A stretch of 64,000 bases of DNA, from NCBI GenBank assembly GCA_017654735.1, contig JADPYG010000088.1, positions 3,410,001-3,474,000 on the forward strand, read 5' to 3'. The translations under genes and the position numbers were made by a program. The stretch comes from Vishniacozyma victoriae. Taxonomy: Eukaryota; Basidiomycota; Tremellomycetes; Tremellales; Bulleribasidiaceae. This document shows positions 1 to 10,641 of the stretch, in pieces; the first letter of the stretch is position 1; each line of letters starts with the position of its first letter. Below the pieces are notes generated by a model. It ran no database searches. It saw only the letters and a program-made list of their open reading frames with translations, and was not told the origin of the DNA.

Positions 1-363
1 GACCAAGCGGTAGAGGAAGCGGGGACGGAGGCGGAAGGTGATGCCGAGGCAGAGGCAGAGACGGATGCTGAGGCGGATCCGGAAGCGGTAGTAGGACCTC
101 CAGCCCATGCTCCACCACCAATCTGCGTTGTCGTGTTGGTGCCGGGAACGACACACAAAGATCCTTCCGCCCTCTTCTTCTTGACGACTCGTTTCGTCTT
201 TGGTTTTCTTAGTTCGGGCGATGGACCACGAGCTTCAACAAGGACTTCACCATTTCGAGCAGCAATGTCGACATGGGCGTGACCTCGCTTTGGGTTTCGT
301 CCGACGTGAGCAGAGAGGGCGGGGGTGGCGAGGAGAGGTAGTAGTAGGCTAGAGTAAAGCATT
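1..363 (-). CDS. Secreted Ser/Ala-rich protein, N-terminal part (runs off window)
   Basis: An open frame reads from an ATG at 363 leftwards to the window edge without a stop, about 120 codons. It begins with a typical secretory signal (MLYSSLLLPLLATPALSA) and continues with a Lys/Arg-rich stretch around residues 50-65 (KPKTKRVVKKKR), which could be a dibasic pro-region. After SLCVVPGTNTTTQ it enters a Ser/Ala/Thr-Pro repeat (SASASVSASASASPSAS), the kind of O-glycosylated linker fungi place between a signal or propeptide and a catalytic domain. The linker resembles that in the GH71 protein at 36-38 kb, so a cell-wall hydrolase is possible, but no catalytic motif lies inside the window and the family cannot be named. 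Confidence 0.7.
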
Positions 364-2365
364 GTGTATAGTATAGTATAGTAGACTAGACGGTGAAGTG
401 TTGTGATAGTGACCGGTGTAAATTGGTCAAAGCGTGATAGAAGTATAGATATAGAGGGTTGAAGGATGTTCTACTCTTATTCTTTCGGGGATTTCAACTA
501 ATGGGGGCGCACAGCGTCTTTATAGATGAACTAGTTGTGTGAAAATGAAACGAATCAATCGGTTCAGGGGCGAGGGGATGATGGGATGTGATCGTTATCG
601 TCGTCGTTGGTGTAGTCGTTGGACGGGGTTGCAATCAATGCAAGACCGTTATGATGCGATGCAGTTGGAAAGGGGATGGATAGTGCGGTGTAGGAGTGAG
701 TGGATATATAAGAAGCGAAAAGGGGGGATAGGGGGAATACAATAAGAGTAAAGGATGGCGTGTGAAAGGGTGAGGTTCGTGTTTGTTCAGGGTAATGCCA
801 AGCGAAATAGAAACGCGAGTATAATAAGATTAAATCGAATAGGCGATCAAAGGTAGTCGATGTAAAGGGGAAAGGGGGGTGAGCGAGGTCGAGTGCAAGG
901 GGGGAGGATAGTCGAGGTCGGTAGTGGTCGGAAAAGGGGATATAGCGTCAGCGATATGTACGGTAATGTGTGATGTATGAAAAGAACAAAGAGAGAATGT
1001 AAAGTGGCGCTCGAGCGCGTTCTCTTCTACGGGATAACAAGGTTGGGATGGGTAGAGGGACGGGCAAAGGGGAAACAATACGCTTCTATCCAAAGTGTAG
1101 CCTACTGCGCGAATTTTGCGTGCCCGGCGAGCTGGCCCGAGACAACGTGGAATGTCCTCCAAGTATCCCAAGTATCTTCCAAGTGACCCATTCGCACCGC
1201 TCTGCCTTCCCGAGACATGTGAGCGGGTAGAGCGATTTTACGCTGCTGCCCAATCCCATGCCTGAGACATCATGGTCCAAGCGTCCAATATCCTCATCCC
1301 ACCTTTGATTGCTTCCCATACACATCCACATTCATATACACACAAACATCCCGAGATCCTCCATGACCCGAAACCTTATCCCGACAGACAAAGCAACCGT
1401 GCTCAAATATAGGATAGTAACTCACCAAAAGCAGAGCAATCAATGATCTGGCCGTCAAGGCAATATAGAGAGATGTTGGGGGTAGTAACGGGTAAAAAGA
1501 AGTAGGAATGTAGTAGTAGAGAAAGGGAAGCTGATGATCTCGATGAACTCTAGTTGTGTGGCTGCTTGCGAAATGGCTAGAAGTGCTTGGTAGGATAAAG
1601 AGGCGCTACTGCGATGACGGTACCATAGGACAGGCTAGTCTTCCTCTGGTTACAGCCCAGAGAGAAGGGGTATGCAAACAGGGTTCCTGGGAATTGTACC
1701 TATAGACTCGGCATGGGAGCAGGATATATCACAATGGACGCGACGTGACTTGTACAAATTCTATTTCAACAGTGAACCCTGAATAAATCTCCTGACGCGT
1801 ATAACAACAACAATAGATCCAAACGCCATCCCGAGTTTCTTGATGCGCGTATTCTTGGACAATCTAGACCACGAAATAGCATCCAAGCTGCTATTCTCTA
1901 CTGCGTAGCCGTGACCAAAAAGCCTGCGGCGGAGTTATACATTTCTGAGAACAGACTGCGACCTTTGCATCTCGATTGCGGGTGGCGTTCGGACATCAGC
2001 CCATTCGGATGCTTTCTCCTTTAGTCCGACGGAATATGACGCGTCGGCAATGGCAATCATCCCGTCAGTAGAGCTATACAGTCAGGCTTGGCGAAGTGGC
2101 AGACCGCCTCACGGTGATCTTCATGCCTAGCGTTCATGGTAGCGATCATCGAGACTGAGGTGAAATGTGGCAGCAAATGTCGGTTCAGGAGACAATGCGA
2201 TACATATGTGATAAGACCATGACAACTCGTAAAGATGAAAACAACGGACCAAGCGTCACCTGGACAAATGGGTATGAGAAATGAAAAGAAATGCTAGAGA
2301 CAAGAACGAGAGTGCGAAAGGCGTCGTGGCGGATGTACAGGATCCTCTACGGTACATCTAGCCAA
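364..2365. other. Intergenic, 2.0 kb, no gene seen
   Basis: This stretch holds the promoter of the secreted protein to its left and the 3' region of the gene ending at 2366. Frames present are short, overlap on opposite strands, lack homology-like composition and are not joined by plausible introns. No tRNA-type B box was noticed. Confidence 0.6.
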
Positions 2366-3812
2366 TCAATTGGACGATCCGTTGCTTGGGACTCGGTCGG
2401 TTCGTGTCTTTTGGCGTTTGGTGTATCGGTCCGATTGCGTGTCAATCTCATCTTCCTCGTCACTGCGTCGGCCAGCGTCGCTCTTGGCAGTCCAAGGCGC
2501 CTCGGTAGTGACAGTAACCTTGGGAGTAGAGTTGGCAGTATCGTTGCCCCTTCGTCCGGTAGGAGTGACGGCAGACGCGTGGATGTTGGATGGGAAAGTC
2601 TGGTTGACAGGGGTATATGGCTCGACCTCGACTTCCATCTCGGCCTCATGCAGTGAATGTGACGAGTTGGCTGACGAAGGAGGCGAGTTGGTGATGACCG
2701 ATACTGGAGACGCCCCGGTCGTGCCCTCGGACAGAATGGAGACGCTAGCCTGATCATCCGAATCCATGTCGGCGTTGGGCTTGACGTAGAACTTCTTGTC
2801 TTCGAGGTCTTGGTGCGTGAACGACTGTCCTCGTTGTAACAGTGAAGGTTGTCGAGGTCCAGGACCATGAACTCCGTTACTGATTGGGACGCGTTGAGGG
2901 AGCTTGTTGACAGAGCCAAAGGTCATATCCAAAGCTAGGGAATCAGCAAGGTTCGCAGATCAATTGTGATGACTTACGAGAAGAGAGGGGGACAGCACCG
3001 GATCGCTTCTTTTCGCCCTTGTCAGAGAGACTAGCCAATTAGCTTGTGATCGAAGACCGTACTCAAGAGACTCACTCTAACGCGAGGGCAAAGCTGGGGA
3101 TAAGCATATCCTGCTCAACCTCATCGATCATGTCCTCCAACACGACATCGGCCATATCGGGCCGCTCAGAAGGATCAGACATATCGGACGGAGTACGTCT
3201 ATGGTGTCCACCGACCTTAGCCATACTTTCCCGTCGGGCGACGTCAAAGACCTGTCGACGAGTCTCTTCAAACGACCTGTTCCAGCCTGGCGACTTGGAT
3301 CCTTCGACCTTGACGATCTGAAGGGCGATCTCGCCGATGATGTTGGCGGGGGGAAGCTCTCCGGGAGCGTAGGATTGTTCAGAGCTTCGAGGGGGTTTGG
3401 CCAAGTACTAGATTATCAGCGGGGTTGAGGTATCGATAGTGTTGTGACGTACAGCTTCAATGATCCCATTCTCGTCATCTGACCATGGGGCTGATGAAGG
3501 CCATTGGACATCTCGAGGGAACTCGGCAGTGTCGGGAGTCATAGCTCTTGAGTCCTATTGATCAGCGTTGGAATTGTTCGAGAGGGTTGGTGACTCACCA
3601 CTTTGTACATCATTGGTGTTCCCGAAGTAGAGATGGGGGTTCGCATAGGTGTCTTGAGACTGTTGTCATTGTGGACGTTCAATCCTCCAGGTCTACCATT
3701 AGCAAAGGCAAGCAAGGTTGGAAGTTGGGACTCACCCAGATGGAAGTCGAAGAGGGGGAGGTCGAGCCTGTCGCCTTTCCCCAAGTGTAGAACTGGTAGG
3801 TGCTCCGAACAT
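2366..3812 (-). CDS. Conserved-looking hypothetical protein, multi-exon
   Basis: Not recognised. Six coding exons join cleanly in one frame: MFGAPTSSTLGERRQARPPP at 3812, then GGLNVHNDNSLKTPMRT, MTPDTAEFPRDVQWPSS, the exon 3404-3072 (APGELPPANIIGEIALQIV, then SFEETRRQVFDVARRESM), a small Lys-rich exon, and the last exon (LDMTFGSVNKLPQRV to the stop at 2366). Introns are 43-46 nt with good donors and acceptors. The product is about 400 residues, soluble, without signal peptide or membrane segment. The folded-looking core is the acidic helical region near residues 95-190 (PDMADVVLEDMIDEVEQD); the ends are low complexity, and the C-terminus is Lys/Arg rich (KRQKTRTDR), a possible nuclear signal. 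Phospho-type S/TP sites are frequent in the N-terminus. The start is the first ATG of the first exon with a normal upstream region. Confidence 0.7.
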
Positions 3813-5104
3813 GTTGATGGTAGTTGTATAGACAAGTGTTTTAGATGCGTTAAGGTGGGTTGGTAGTACGTGAGGTTCGTAAAATGTAGAGTGATGTAAA
3901 CAAATGGTATGGACCAGCGTATTAATGTTTTTATATCCAGATGTGGAGCGAGATCGAATGTGAAATGTGATAGGGATGTCAACAACCCAATAATAAGGAT
4001 ATGAAATGTAAGTTGGATGGAACAAGCCGTGACGCTAATTTCTAGTCGACACTTGTAGAAGGTGATGTAGCGCGTTGGTTGAACGTTCCGAGACACCAAC
4101 AAGGTGGGTTGATATGTGGAGACTCCGGGCGCAGCCCTTGGAGGAGGATAGGGTTGTTTAACGAGTAGAGTTGACTTCAACGACGGGACGAGTTTAAAGT
4201 TGGTCTCTGCTCGATGTATCTGTCTCGTCTATGATGAAGTCCTTGGCGTTGTAGCGTTGTTATCTGTCGGCCGACCGGCGGTGTCGTGAGGAGGAAGGTA
4301 TGTACAAGATGTCGGTGCAGTGGGACCGGGTAGTGTGACAGATGTCAGATGGGATGTAAACACGGGAAACACGTTGTGTCCCAAGTCGGCGGTGTGTGTG
4401 TGAAACACCGAGATCGTGATTTTCGTGCCCAGGCTACACTCCTCTTGGTATTGTCGAGAAATGTAGATCGAGAAAAGTAGGGTGAAAGGCTGCCGAGATG
4501 TCGAACCAAGAAGCTTGGTATAGATGCGGGTAGAGACTACAATGATGACGCAGTTACACCTAGTGAACGTACTCAATCCCTTACGATGGTGTTGCACAGC
4601 AACTCAAGCTGTAAATCGACCAGCGGTGATGACGATGACGAGGCTGATAGTAGAGACTACAAAGCCGGAGATGAGATATACAAGAAAGTGGAATGAGATG
4701 GAGGACAAGATCAAGAACAATAGATCATCATAAATCAGGAAAACCTCTCCCTGAAAGATCAAAGTGCTACCCCACTTTTACCGATCAAAACTCAAACGTT
4801 ACAGGGCGTACGGAGTAGATATAAGGGGGAACTCTCTTACTCGTTAGAAGACCCACGTAGGAACAAGGGGGGCGGCAAGGCACTCGGTCTTCAAGACCGG
4901 AATGGAGACGAGGGGGGCTGAGATTAGATGAGATTTTAAGGGTTAAAGGAGGCGCGTCGCGTCGACGCGTCGAGCTTTGAAGTAGGTACTCAAGAACGGA
5001 ATATCGGTCGACTCTATACATATGGGTCTATATTACACCAATTCCATATCTTTCGACTTTGTCATTCGATTTTACCTTCTGCTGTTCTGTTGTGATAGTG
5101 CCGA
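3813..5104. other. Intergenic, 1.3 kb, no gene seen
   Basis: This is the promoter of the hypothetical gene ending at 2366 and the 3' flank of the first BTB-like gene. Minus-strand frames at 3.54-4.18 kb and 4.23-4.60 kb are low-complexity run-ons without supporting splice structure. Confidence 0.55.
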
Positions 5105-5920
5105 TCAATTTTCGCTGCCTTGTCAGCTGATACGACAAGCTTGATTGTATGACTGACTCAGGGCTGAAGTTGTCGGCCACCTCCCTCAGAACGGAGCATG
5201 CGATAGGGTGAAGACCCAATTCAGAGAGGAAAAGGCCTGACCCACTTTCACACATAATATGGACAATAGCCAAAGCCAACTCGGCTCGCCAACGGTGACT
5301 GACGCCGTCAAAATCCTTCCATTGTATCCCACATCGACAGGGATGCCCCAGACAGGTATAGGATGGTTTGTTGACAGGGTCATCGTTCGATACGCAGAGT
5401 ATGGCTCTTCGACCAAGCGTGCGGTAATCGAAGTGACTTGCGATTTCCAAAACTTGGATGGGGTGATCGGTGAGGTGTTTGCCCATGGCCCTCAGAACAA
5501 TGAACTCGACGAGCTCGAAACCGTACGTGACGGCTAATGCTTTCAGAACGACGCATTGTTTGATGGAAATCAGTTGGCCTGTTACCGACCATTGGCGTCC
5601 CACCAATTGATGTCCCCGAGGACAATTGAGAATACCAAACAATGCTGTTAGGTCGTCGGCATCCGCGTCGAAATAGATTGGCTCTTGATTTTCGGTCGAG
5701 AGGCATTTCTTCACCAAGCCATCATACAAGCTGAACATATCTCGGAATACCTCGCTACTCATTAGTTGAACCGCGCCACAACGTACCTCTCTCTTCTGAG
5801 GATGTCTGCGTCTAGCTCGAATCTCTGATTGTCCTTAGATATGAAAGCGACCATTTCCTTTTCCGGTTCGTGTCTGTGGTCCCAGCTTTCTGATTGCTTC
5901 TCATCGGTCCGTAACATCAT
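5105..5920 (-). CDS. BTB/POZ-like protein, array member 1
   Basis: First (most downstream) of five tandem paralogues. Exon 1 starts at ATG 5920 (MMLRTDEKQSESW) and carries the BTB start FISKDNQRFELDADILRRE. After a 32-nt intron (GTACGT...TAG, about 5762-5793) the fold resumes as SEVFRDMFSLYDG, then EPIYFDADADDLTALFGILN. The C-terminal half has the family landmarks LGRRAI and ELALAIVHIM and ends NFSP. A last 43-nt intron (5115-5157) leads to a tiny exon that gives the end SPDEN and a TGA at 5105. If that intron were retained the frame would run to 5028. About 248 residues, the most diverged of the five. BTB domains mediate dimerisation and Cul3 or corepressor contacts; the role here is unknown. 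The 32-nt intron is unusually short. Confidence 0.7.
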
Positions 5921-6262
5921 CGTAAGTGAAGGTGCGGGAATGTTAGTGGTATTGACAAGAGGTAAGAAGGACGGGTGAATATGCAAGAAGTCCTCGTTGA
6001 GCACGGACCATGCTCGTCATCAAAGTGACGATTGCTATGATCGATGACGCCACCATGACCTTGACCACAATTGCCCTAAGTCCATTGACACTGACCGACA
6101 TACACGCGATGAGGTCTAGTCATTCTCTGACATGAGGATACTGATGTATACATTGCGAGCCTGATTCATACTCAACACACCCAGGCCACATTCGCGAACT
6201 CTTCTTCCTCCCTCCCCCGACTGCTTCACTAGGTATCTCGATCCGCCTTGCTTTCTCCTGCG
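5921..6262. other. Spacer between BTB-like genes 1 and 2
   Basis: It contains the upstream element of gene 1 (6001-6009). If the last intron of gene 2 is spliced, it also contains the extended tail of gene 2 down to 6120. Confidence 0.5.
6001..6009 (-). promoter_or_regulatory. Array upstream element, copy 1 (degenerate)
   Basis: Coding strand GGTCCGTGC, about 80 nt upstream of the gene 1 ATG. It matches the first nine bases of GGTCYGTGCGCA and then diverges. Confidence 0.4.
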
Positions 6263-7366
6263 TTATCCATCTAGTCGTCCCTGGTGATCAGTATGAGGAG
6301 CATTGACGAGCACAACGGACTCACTTGGGATAGAAGTTTTCGCGGCTTCCTGCAAACTGACACTGAAACCAGTGCTGGACATTCTATACCACTCAATACC
6401 GCTCACATCGTCATCCTCTGGATTGTCGTTATAGTAGCTGAAGGATTCGTTCATGATCTTGGGTAAGATCAGTTTTCCAAGAGCAATCTGCCAGGTAGGC
6501 TTGACGTCTGACAACAAGTCCCAGATCTCTGAGCCGTTGATACTGGAAAGTGGCAACAGCTGAATGGCGAGTCTGCCTAGCTCTAGTTCGTTGCTATGAC
6601 TCGCATAGGCGAGTGCAGCCCAGGGATCTTGTATCAGAGCCCACTTTCGGGCCAACTTTGCTCGGGACCGGTTGGTCTCGATATCGAACTTGTCGTGAGC
6701 TTTGACGATAGTGTGAAGCTGCCCCAGACTCTCCTCTCCTTTTACAAGGACTAAGGGGTCATACTGGCTCGAGTAGATGGAGTAGAGCATCCTCTCGATG
6801 ACATCTGCCTTTTCTTCGAGATTGACCGAGTCGTTGACCGAGGATGGCCCTGTACCCGCGTCTGGAAGCGAGAACATGTCCCTGAAGAATGTGCTGATGT
6901 TCAGCTTCGTATGACGATATTAACTCAAGGATAGTCGAGCCAACAATGGGCTGTGAAGTCGAACGTAGATGATCACCAAATGTATGGATGGCCTACCTGT
7001 GGGTAGCAAGTATTTGCTTGTCGGTGCAGAACGCCTTGTCATCACTTGAGATGAGGGTGACTTTTGGGGTGTCTTTGTCGTACAGAGGGTGAAATTGTAG
7101 GTCTTCTGTCGCCTGCTTTGTATTTGCCGAGGCTTGCCCGTCATCACCTTTCCCGTTCGTTGTCAAAGCTTGTTTTCCTGACTGGCCGCGCCAGAAATCG
7201 TCGAAAAAGGCTGCTTTCTCGCTGTCTGGAATTTGAGATAGGAGGCGAAAGAGTTGACTGTTGCCACCTTGCTAGGTTAATCAGAACAAATTTGTCTTTT
7301 GAAAGCAGACGCACTAGTACCAGCGTCGCCATTGGATACGTTCGCTTTCGAATTGTTGCCCGGCAT
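6263..7366 (-). CDS. BTB/POZ-like protein, array member 2 (shifted C-terminus)
   Basis: Starts at ATG 7366 (MPGNNSKANVSNGDAG); an intron at about 7274-7319 joins to GNSQLFRLLSQIPDSEKAAF. The BTB start is YDKDTPKVTLISSDDKAFCT, followed by the family's central intron, spliced as AG/C before TFFRDMFSLPD. The C-terminal half has HDKFDIETNRSRAKLA, DPWAALAYASHSNELELGRL and WDLLSDVKPTWQIALGKL. The paralogues end FNPK just before the last intron. Here the same DNA (TTCTATCCCAAGTGAGT) is read one base out of frame as TSIPS, so a single-base deletion near the end is likely. Read unspliced the frame stops at 6263, as given; if the intron is spliced the shifted frame runs on for about 53 codons to a TGA at 6120. 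Function unknown. Confidence 0.7.
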
Positions 7367-7712
7367 CTTTATCTGACGAGTGGGTCAGAGGTGATGAGCA
7401 GGAGAGTTGGGGAGTGGATAGTTGACGGCGAGGAAGAGAAGTGAGAACAGAAGAAGAAGACAGGTGAGAAGGACAAAGAAGCTCAAAAGATGACAGTGTT
7501 ACGCACGGACCTCTTTGTACAGTAGATCCGTTTCCGACAGTAAGTATTAGTTCACGATCGATTCCTCTGACAAGGCGTGTGGATTCCTGCACACACTTCA
7601 TCCGGGCTATATCAACACCAACAGCAATGTACAGTTTCAGCAACTTGTTCCTGCACTTCTTTCCTGACCCCCCTAATTTCCATCTTACTTCTGGCCCACC
7701 TTCATCATTTGA
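7367..7712. other. Spacer between BTB-like genes 2 and 3
   Basis: It holds the promoter of gene 2 with the shared element at 7501-7512. Nothing else was seen. Confidence 0.6.
7501..7512 (-). promoter_or_regulatory. Array upstream element, copy 2
   Basis: Coding strand AGGTCCGTGCGT, about 135 nt upstream of the gene 2 ATG. The core is shared with the other array promoters. Confidence 0.5.
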
Positions 7713-8800
7713 CTAGTCGTCCCTGCTGATCAGTGGTACCCAATTGGAAGCTGGACTGACTCACTTGGGATTGAATGCCAAGGCGACTTGGTCAAGGTCG
7801 ATATCACATTTGACCTCGAGAGTGGTAGCTCGTCTGAGATGATATTCATAGGGCGGATTGTCGTAGGCGTAAATTCGGAGCAACAAACTCGCAAGAGCTA
7901 GCTGCCAGGAATGCTTGACATCCGCCATCTTCTTCCAGAGGTCAAAGTGATGTTCCATATCGGTATCGAATTGGATGAGTCTGATCGCTTGACGACCGAG
8001 GTCGAGATCGTTCTGGCGACTTGCGTATGCGAGTCCTGCGAATGGATCTTGCTTCAGCATCTTGTGAAGCTCGTCGTCTGCTTTACCACGGGTGATCTCG
8101 ATATTGTACTTCTTATGAAGTTTGACATTGGTGTAAAGCATTTCCAAAGTCGGCTGGGGGAGCATGCTTGATGTGTGACGGGCGGCGTAGAGACCATGGA
8201 GCATTCGACTGAGCTCTTCGGCAGTCTCTTCCAGGACAAGCGATTCTGTCCCGTCTGCGGAGACGCTTTCAGGAGCGAGGAGGGTAATGATTCGCTGGAA
8301 TTCGGAACTGACGGTCAGCATTGACACTCAGGTTGGACAAGCCGCAGTGTAGCAAGACAGAGTATGAGGGGAGTAAAAGGGACAAGGAAGAGAAGGGTGA
8401 ATCCAGGCTTACCTGTAGGTTGAAAGTGTTCTCCTGTCGACGCAGAATCGCTGACCATCGCTTGATACAAGTATGACTTTTGGAGCATCCTCCTCATATA
8501 GGGGATGGGAGTATAGCTCCTCGCGTAATTTCTTCGCCTCCGGTTGCTCTTCATCCGTAGAACACCCAGGCACATGCTTCCTTTTGACATGGTGTGGTTC
8601 TGGTCTTGGCGATAGAGATCTAGCGGGACTGGCGTATCTACGGGGAAGATGGTTGACTTCATCCGGATGGAAGTTGAAGGCGAGAGTTGCGAATCTAGGT
8701 CGTGGAGAAGCTATGCTTCGATAGGCACCTGAGGTACTGTCAGAAAGCCAGTAGTTGCTGCACAATCCGACTCACCTTCCTTGGCGCTCGGCTGCATCAT
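7713..8800 (-). CDS. BTB/POZ-like protein, array member 3
   Basis: A short first exon (MMQPSAKEG, ATG 8800) is followed by an intron and a Pro/Arg-rich N-terminal region (PARSLSPRPEPHHVKRK). The BTB start is YEEDAPKVILVSSDGQRFCV. The central intron ends CTGACCGTCAG and resumes at SSEFQRIITLLAPES. Family landmarks follow: LHKKYNIEITRGKADDELHK, DPFAGLAYASRQNDLDLGRQ and WKKMADVKHSWQLALASLL. The body ends AFNPK; a last intron leaves an exon of only a few bases giving PKDD and a TAG at 7713. Retention of that intron would give NPK and an immediate TGA, so splicing alters only two residues. About 295 residues, with no signal peptide or membrane segment. BTB assignment rests on the N-terminal beta-strand/helix pattern and the intron-interrupted fold; function unknown. 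Confidence 0.75.
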
Positions 8801-9186
8801 GTTCTGACGTGACATGACCGGTAATCAGGTATGTTTGCTTAAGTAACGGTAGAAGAGAAGGAAGGGAAAGAAGAAGATGGGGACAGAAGAGAAGGAAAGA
8901 GAAGAGAAATGAAATGGGAACGAAAGGGAAATGAGGGTATGTATGTGATGTGGAATCTGCGATGACGATGTTGCGCACAGACCTTTGCTAACCAGCGTAT
9001 CAAGACATACTGAACATCCTCATGGATATGAAGCACATAAACTACCAGCCAGCACAGCCTGCGGGTGTTGGTCAAGCAAGACCGACTTACCTTATTTCGT
9101 CTTCATGCATTCGCACCTCGTACCCGATGCTCGACCTCGCTCCTCGCTGGATCTTGTCCTCGATCCTGAACACCTTGACTACACTG
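8801..9186. other. Spacer between BTB-like genes 3 and 4
   Basis: Promoter of gene 3. On its coding strand there is a pyrimidine-rich tract (about 8850-8935), with the shared element upstream at 8972-8983. Confidence 0.6.
8972..8983 (-). promoter_or_regulatory. Array upstream element, copy 3
   Basis: Coding strand GGTCTGTGCGCA, about 172 nt upstream of the gene 3 ATG, with a CT-rich tract between them. Confidence 0.55.
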
Positions 9187-10317
9187 CTAATCCCTGTTGA
9201 TCAGTCAAACTCATACCACCGACATCATGAGACTTACTTGGGCTCAAACTTGGCAGCGACCTCCTCCATGTTGATCACGCATCTAGTTTCGAGAGACATA
9301 TGGCCGGACGAGCAGTTCCCATAGATGGCGAGGCCACGGTGACTGTTATAGTTGTGGTCGTACGTGATTATGGGCGTCACCATCTTGGCGAGTGCCAGTT
9401 GCCAGCTGGGCTTGACGTCCGACATCATTGCCCAAAGGTTGGCATCACCTCTTTGCTTCGAGCCGAATCGGATGAGTCTAATCGCCTGTCTACCGAGAGC
9501 AAGGTCACCTTGTTGACTAGCGTAGGCGAATGCGGCGAATGGATCTTTCGTGATTTCAAGGTGGAGCGCTTCTTCTGCGGACTTCCTGCCTGTGTCGATA
9601 TTGAACTTGTCGTGAAACTTGACTGCGGCGTAAAGGACTTTGAGACTGGGCCTTGCGGGAACACTTTCGTACATTCGGGCGGTGTAGAGGCTGCGCAATA
9701 CTCTATCAATGACCTCAGCAGGCTCATCAAGTTCTATCGGCTGATCGATGAATGGAACGACATTGGTCTCGGCAGGGAGCGAGAACATGTCTTTGAAGCA
9801 GGTACTGATGGTCAGCGCAGGTACAGGTAGTAGGGGCGTTGACGAGGAGACAAAAGAGGATCCACGACCTAATGTAAAGCTGACGGGAAGTTGATGACAA
9901 GATAGATGGGACTTGCCTGTATGCTGAGAGGATGTGCTTCTCGACGCAGAATCTTCGTCCATCGCTTGATAGGAGAGTAATCTTTGGGGCGCACTCATCG
10001 TACAAAGGATACGATGCCGGTTCTTCGCGGATCCGCTTATGGTCTGGATGGTCGTCGCTCTCAGCTTCTCCCGCATTATCTTTCCTCTTGATGCTTGGCG
10101 AGCCGATGACCTGCGTAGGCGAGAGTCCCTCGGAGACCGAGATGTGGGTCGGCGAAGGACCGCGGGAGTACTCTGAAAATTCGCGATAGTCATCGTGGTC
10201 AGGTGATATGGGCCTGTAGGGCGTACGTGTCCTTCCGCTGGTTCTCACCGCTGATACGGCGTGTTAGCGAATACTCAGCCTTGTGTAGGTGTACTCACAC
10301 GTGCGACCTGAACCCAT
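9187..10317 (-). CDS. BTB/POZ-like protein, array member 4 (GC-AG intron)
   Basis: Starts at ATG 10317 (MGSGRT) and joins across a first intron to SVRTSGRTRTPYRPISPDHD. The BTB start is YDECAPKITLLSSDGRRFCV. The central intron has a GC donor (CAG/GCAAGT) in an otherwise perfect consensus and ends CTGACCATCAG. Downstream come STCFKDMFSLPAETN, then KFHDKFNIDTGRKSAEEALH, DPFAAFAYASQQGDLALGRQ and WAMMSDVKPSWQLALAKMV, ending KFEPK. The last intron leads to GGATTAG, giving PKD and the stop at 9187. About 315 residues and the clearest copy of the family. The DMFSLP and LGRQAIRLI blocks are shared with members 2, 3 and 5. Cellular role unknown; a BTB protein could act as a ubiquitin-ligase adaptor or chromatin factor, but no second domain indicates which. 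Confidence 0.75.
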
Positions 10318-10641
10318 TATAGCTGTCTGCTTGGGCATGGGACGAAGATGGAAAGGAAAAGAGGGAGGAAGAGAGGTGAATGATGGTAAAGAGAAGAGAA
10401 ATGGGTATAACAAGTTGATACCATGACGTCGGTGCGCACAGACCTCTTCTGTCAACAACAATACCGAGATCTTCTGACCACATCTGCGTCTACAAGTGTC
10501 GAGCGCCCGTCAAGCCGTTTGATTGCATATGCCATATCATCTCTTTACATGCAGTGGATCGTGAAGGTATCATCGAGCTGGACCACCATTTATGCCTCCT
10601 GATTGGTCCCAGACGCCGCCATCCAGGCTGTTCTCCCATTT
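10318..10641. other. Spacer between BTB-like genes 4 and 5
   Basis: Promoter of gene 4, with a pyrimidine-rich tract on the coding strand (about 10338-10400) and the shared element at 10432-10444. Confidence 0.6.
10432..10444 (-). promoter_or_regulatory. Array upstream element, copy 4
   Basis: Coding strand GGTCTGTGCGCAC, about 115 nt upstream of the gene 4 ATG, again preceding a CT-rich tract. Confidence 0.55.

Noticed and set aside
505..516. GCGCACAG resembling the array element upstream of the secreted-protein gene
   Set aside because: Only eight bases match and the GAC core that follows in the array copies is missing.
4229..4597. 122-codon minus-strand frame in the 3.8-5.1 kb gap
   Set aside because: Low-complexity composition, no splice partner, no motif.
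5028..6004. Two separate small genes instead of one spliced BTB-like gene
   Set aside because: The two frames encode the two halves of one BTB region, split exactly where the paralogues have an intron.
9300..9830. 176-codon plus-strand open frame opposite BTB-like gene 4
   Set aside because: It is the antisense shadow of a conserved coding exon; similar shadows lie opposite the other members.
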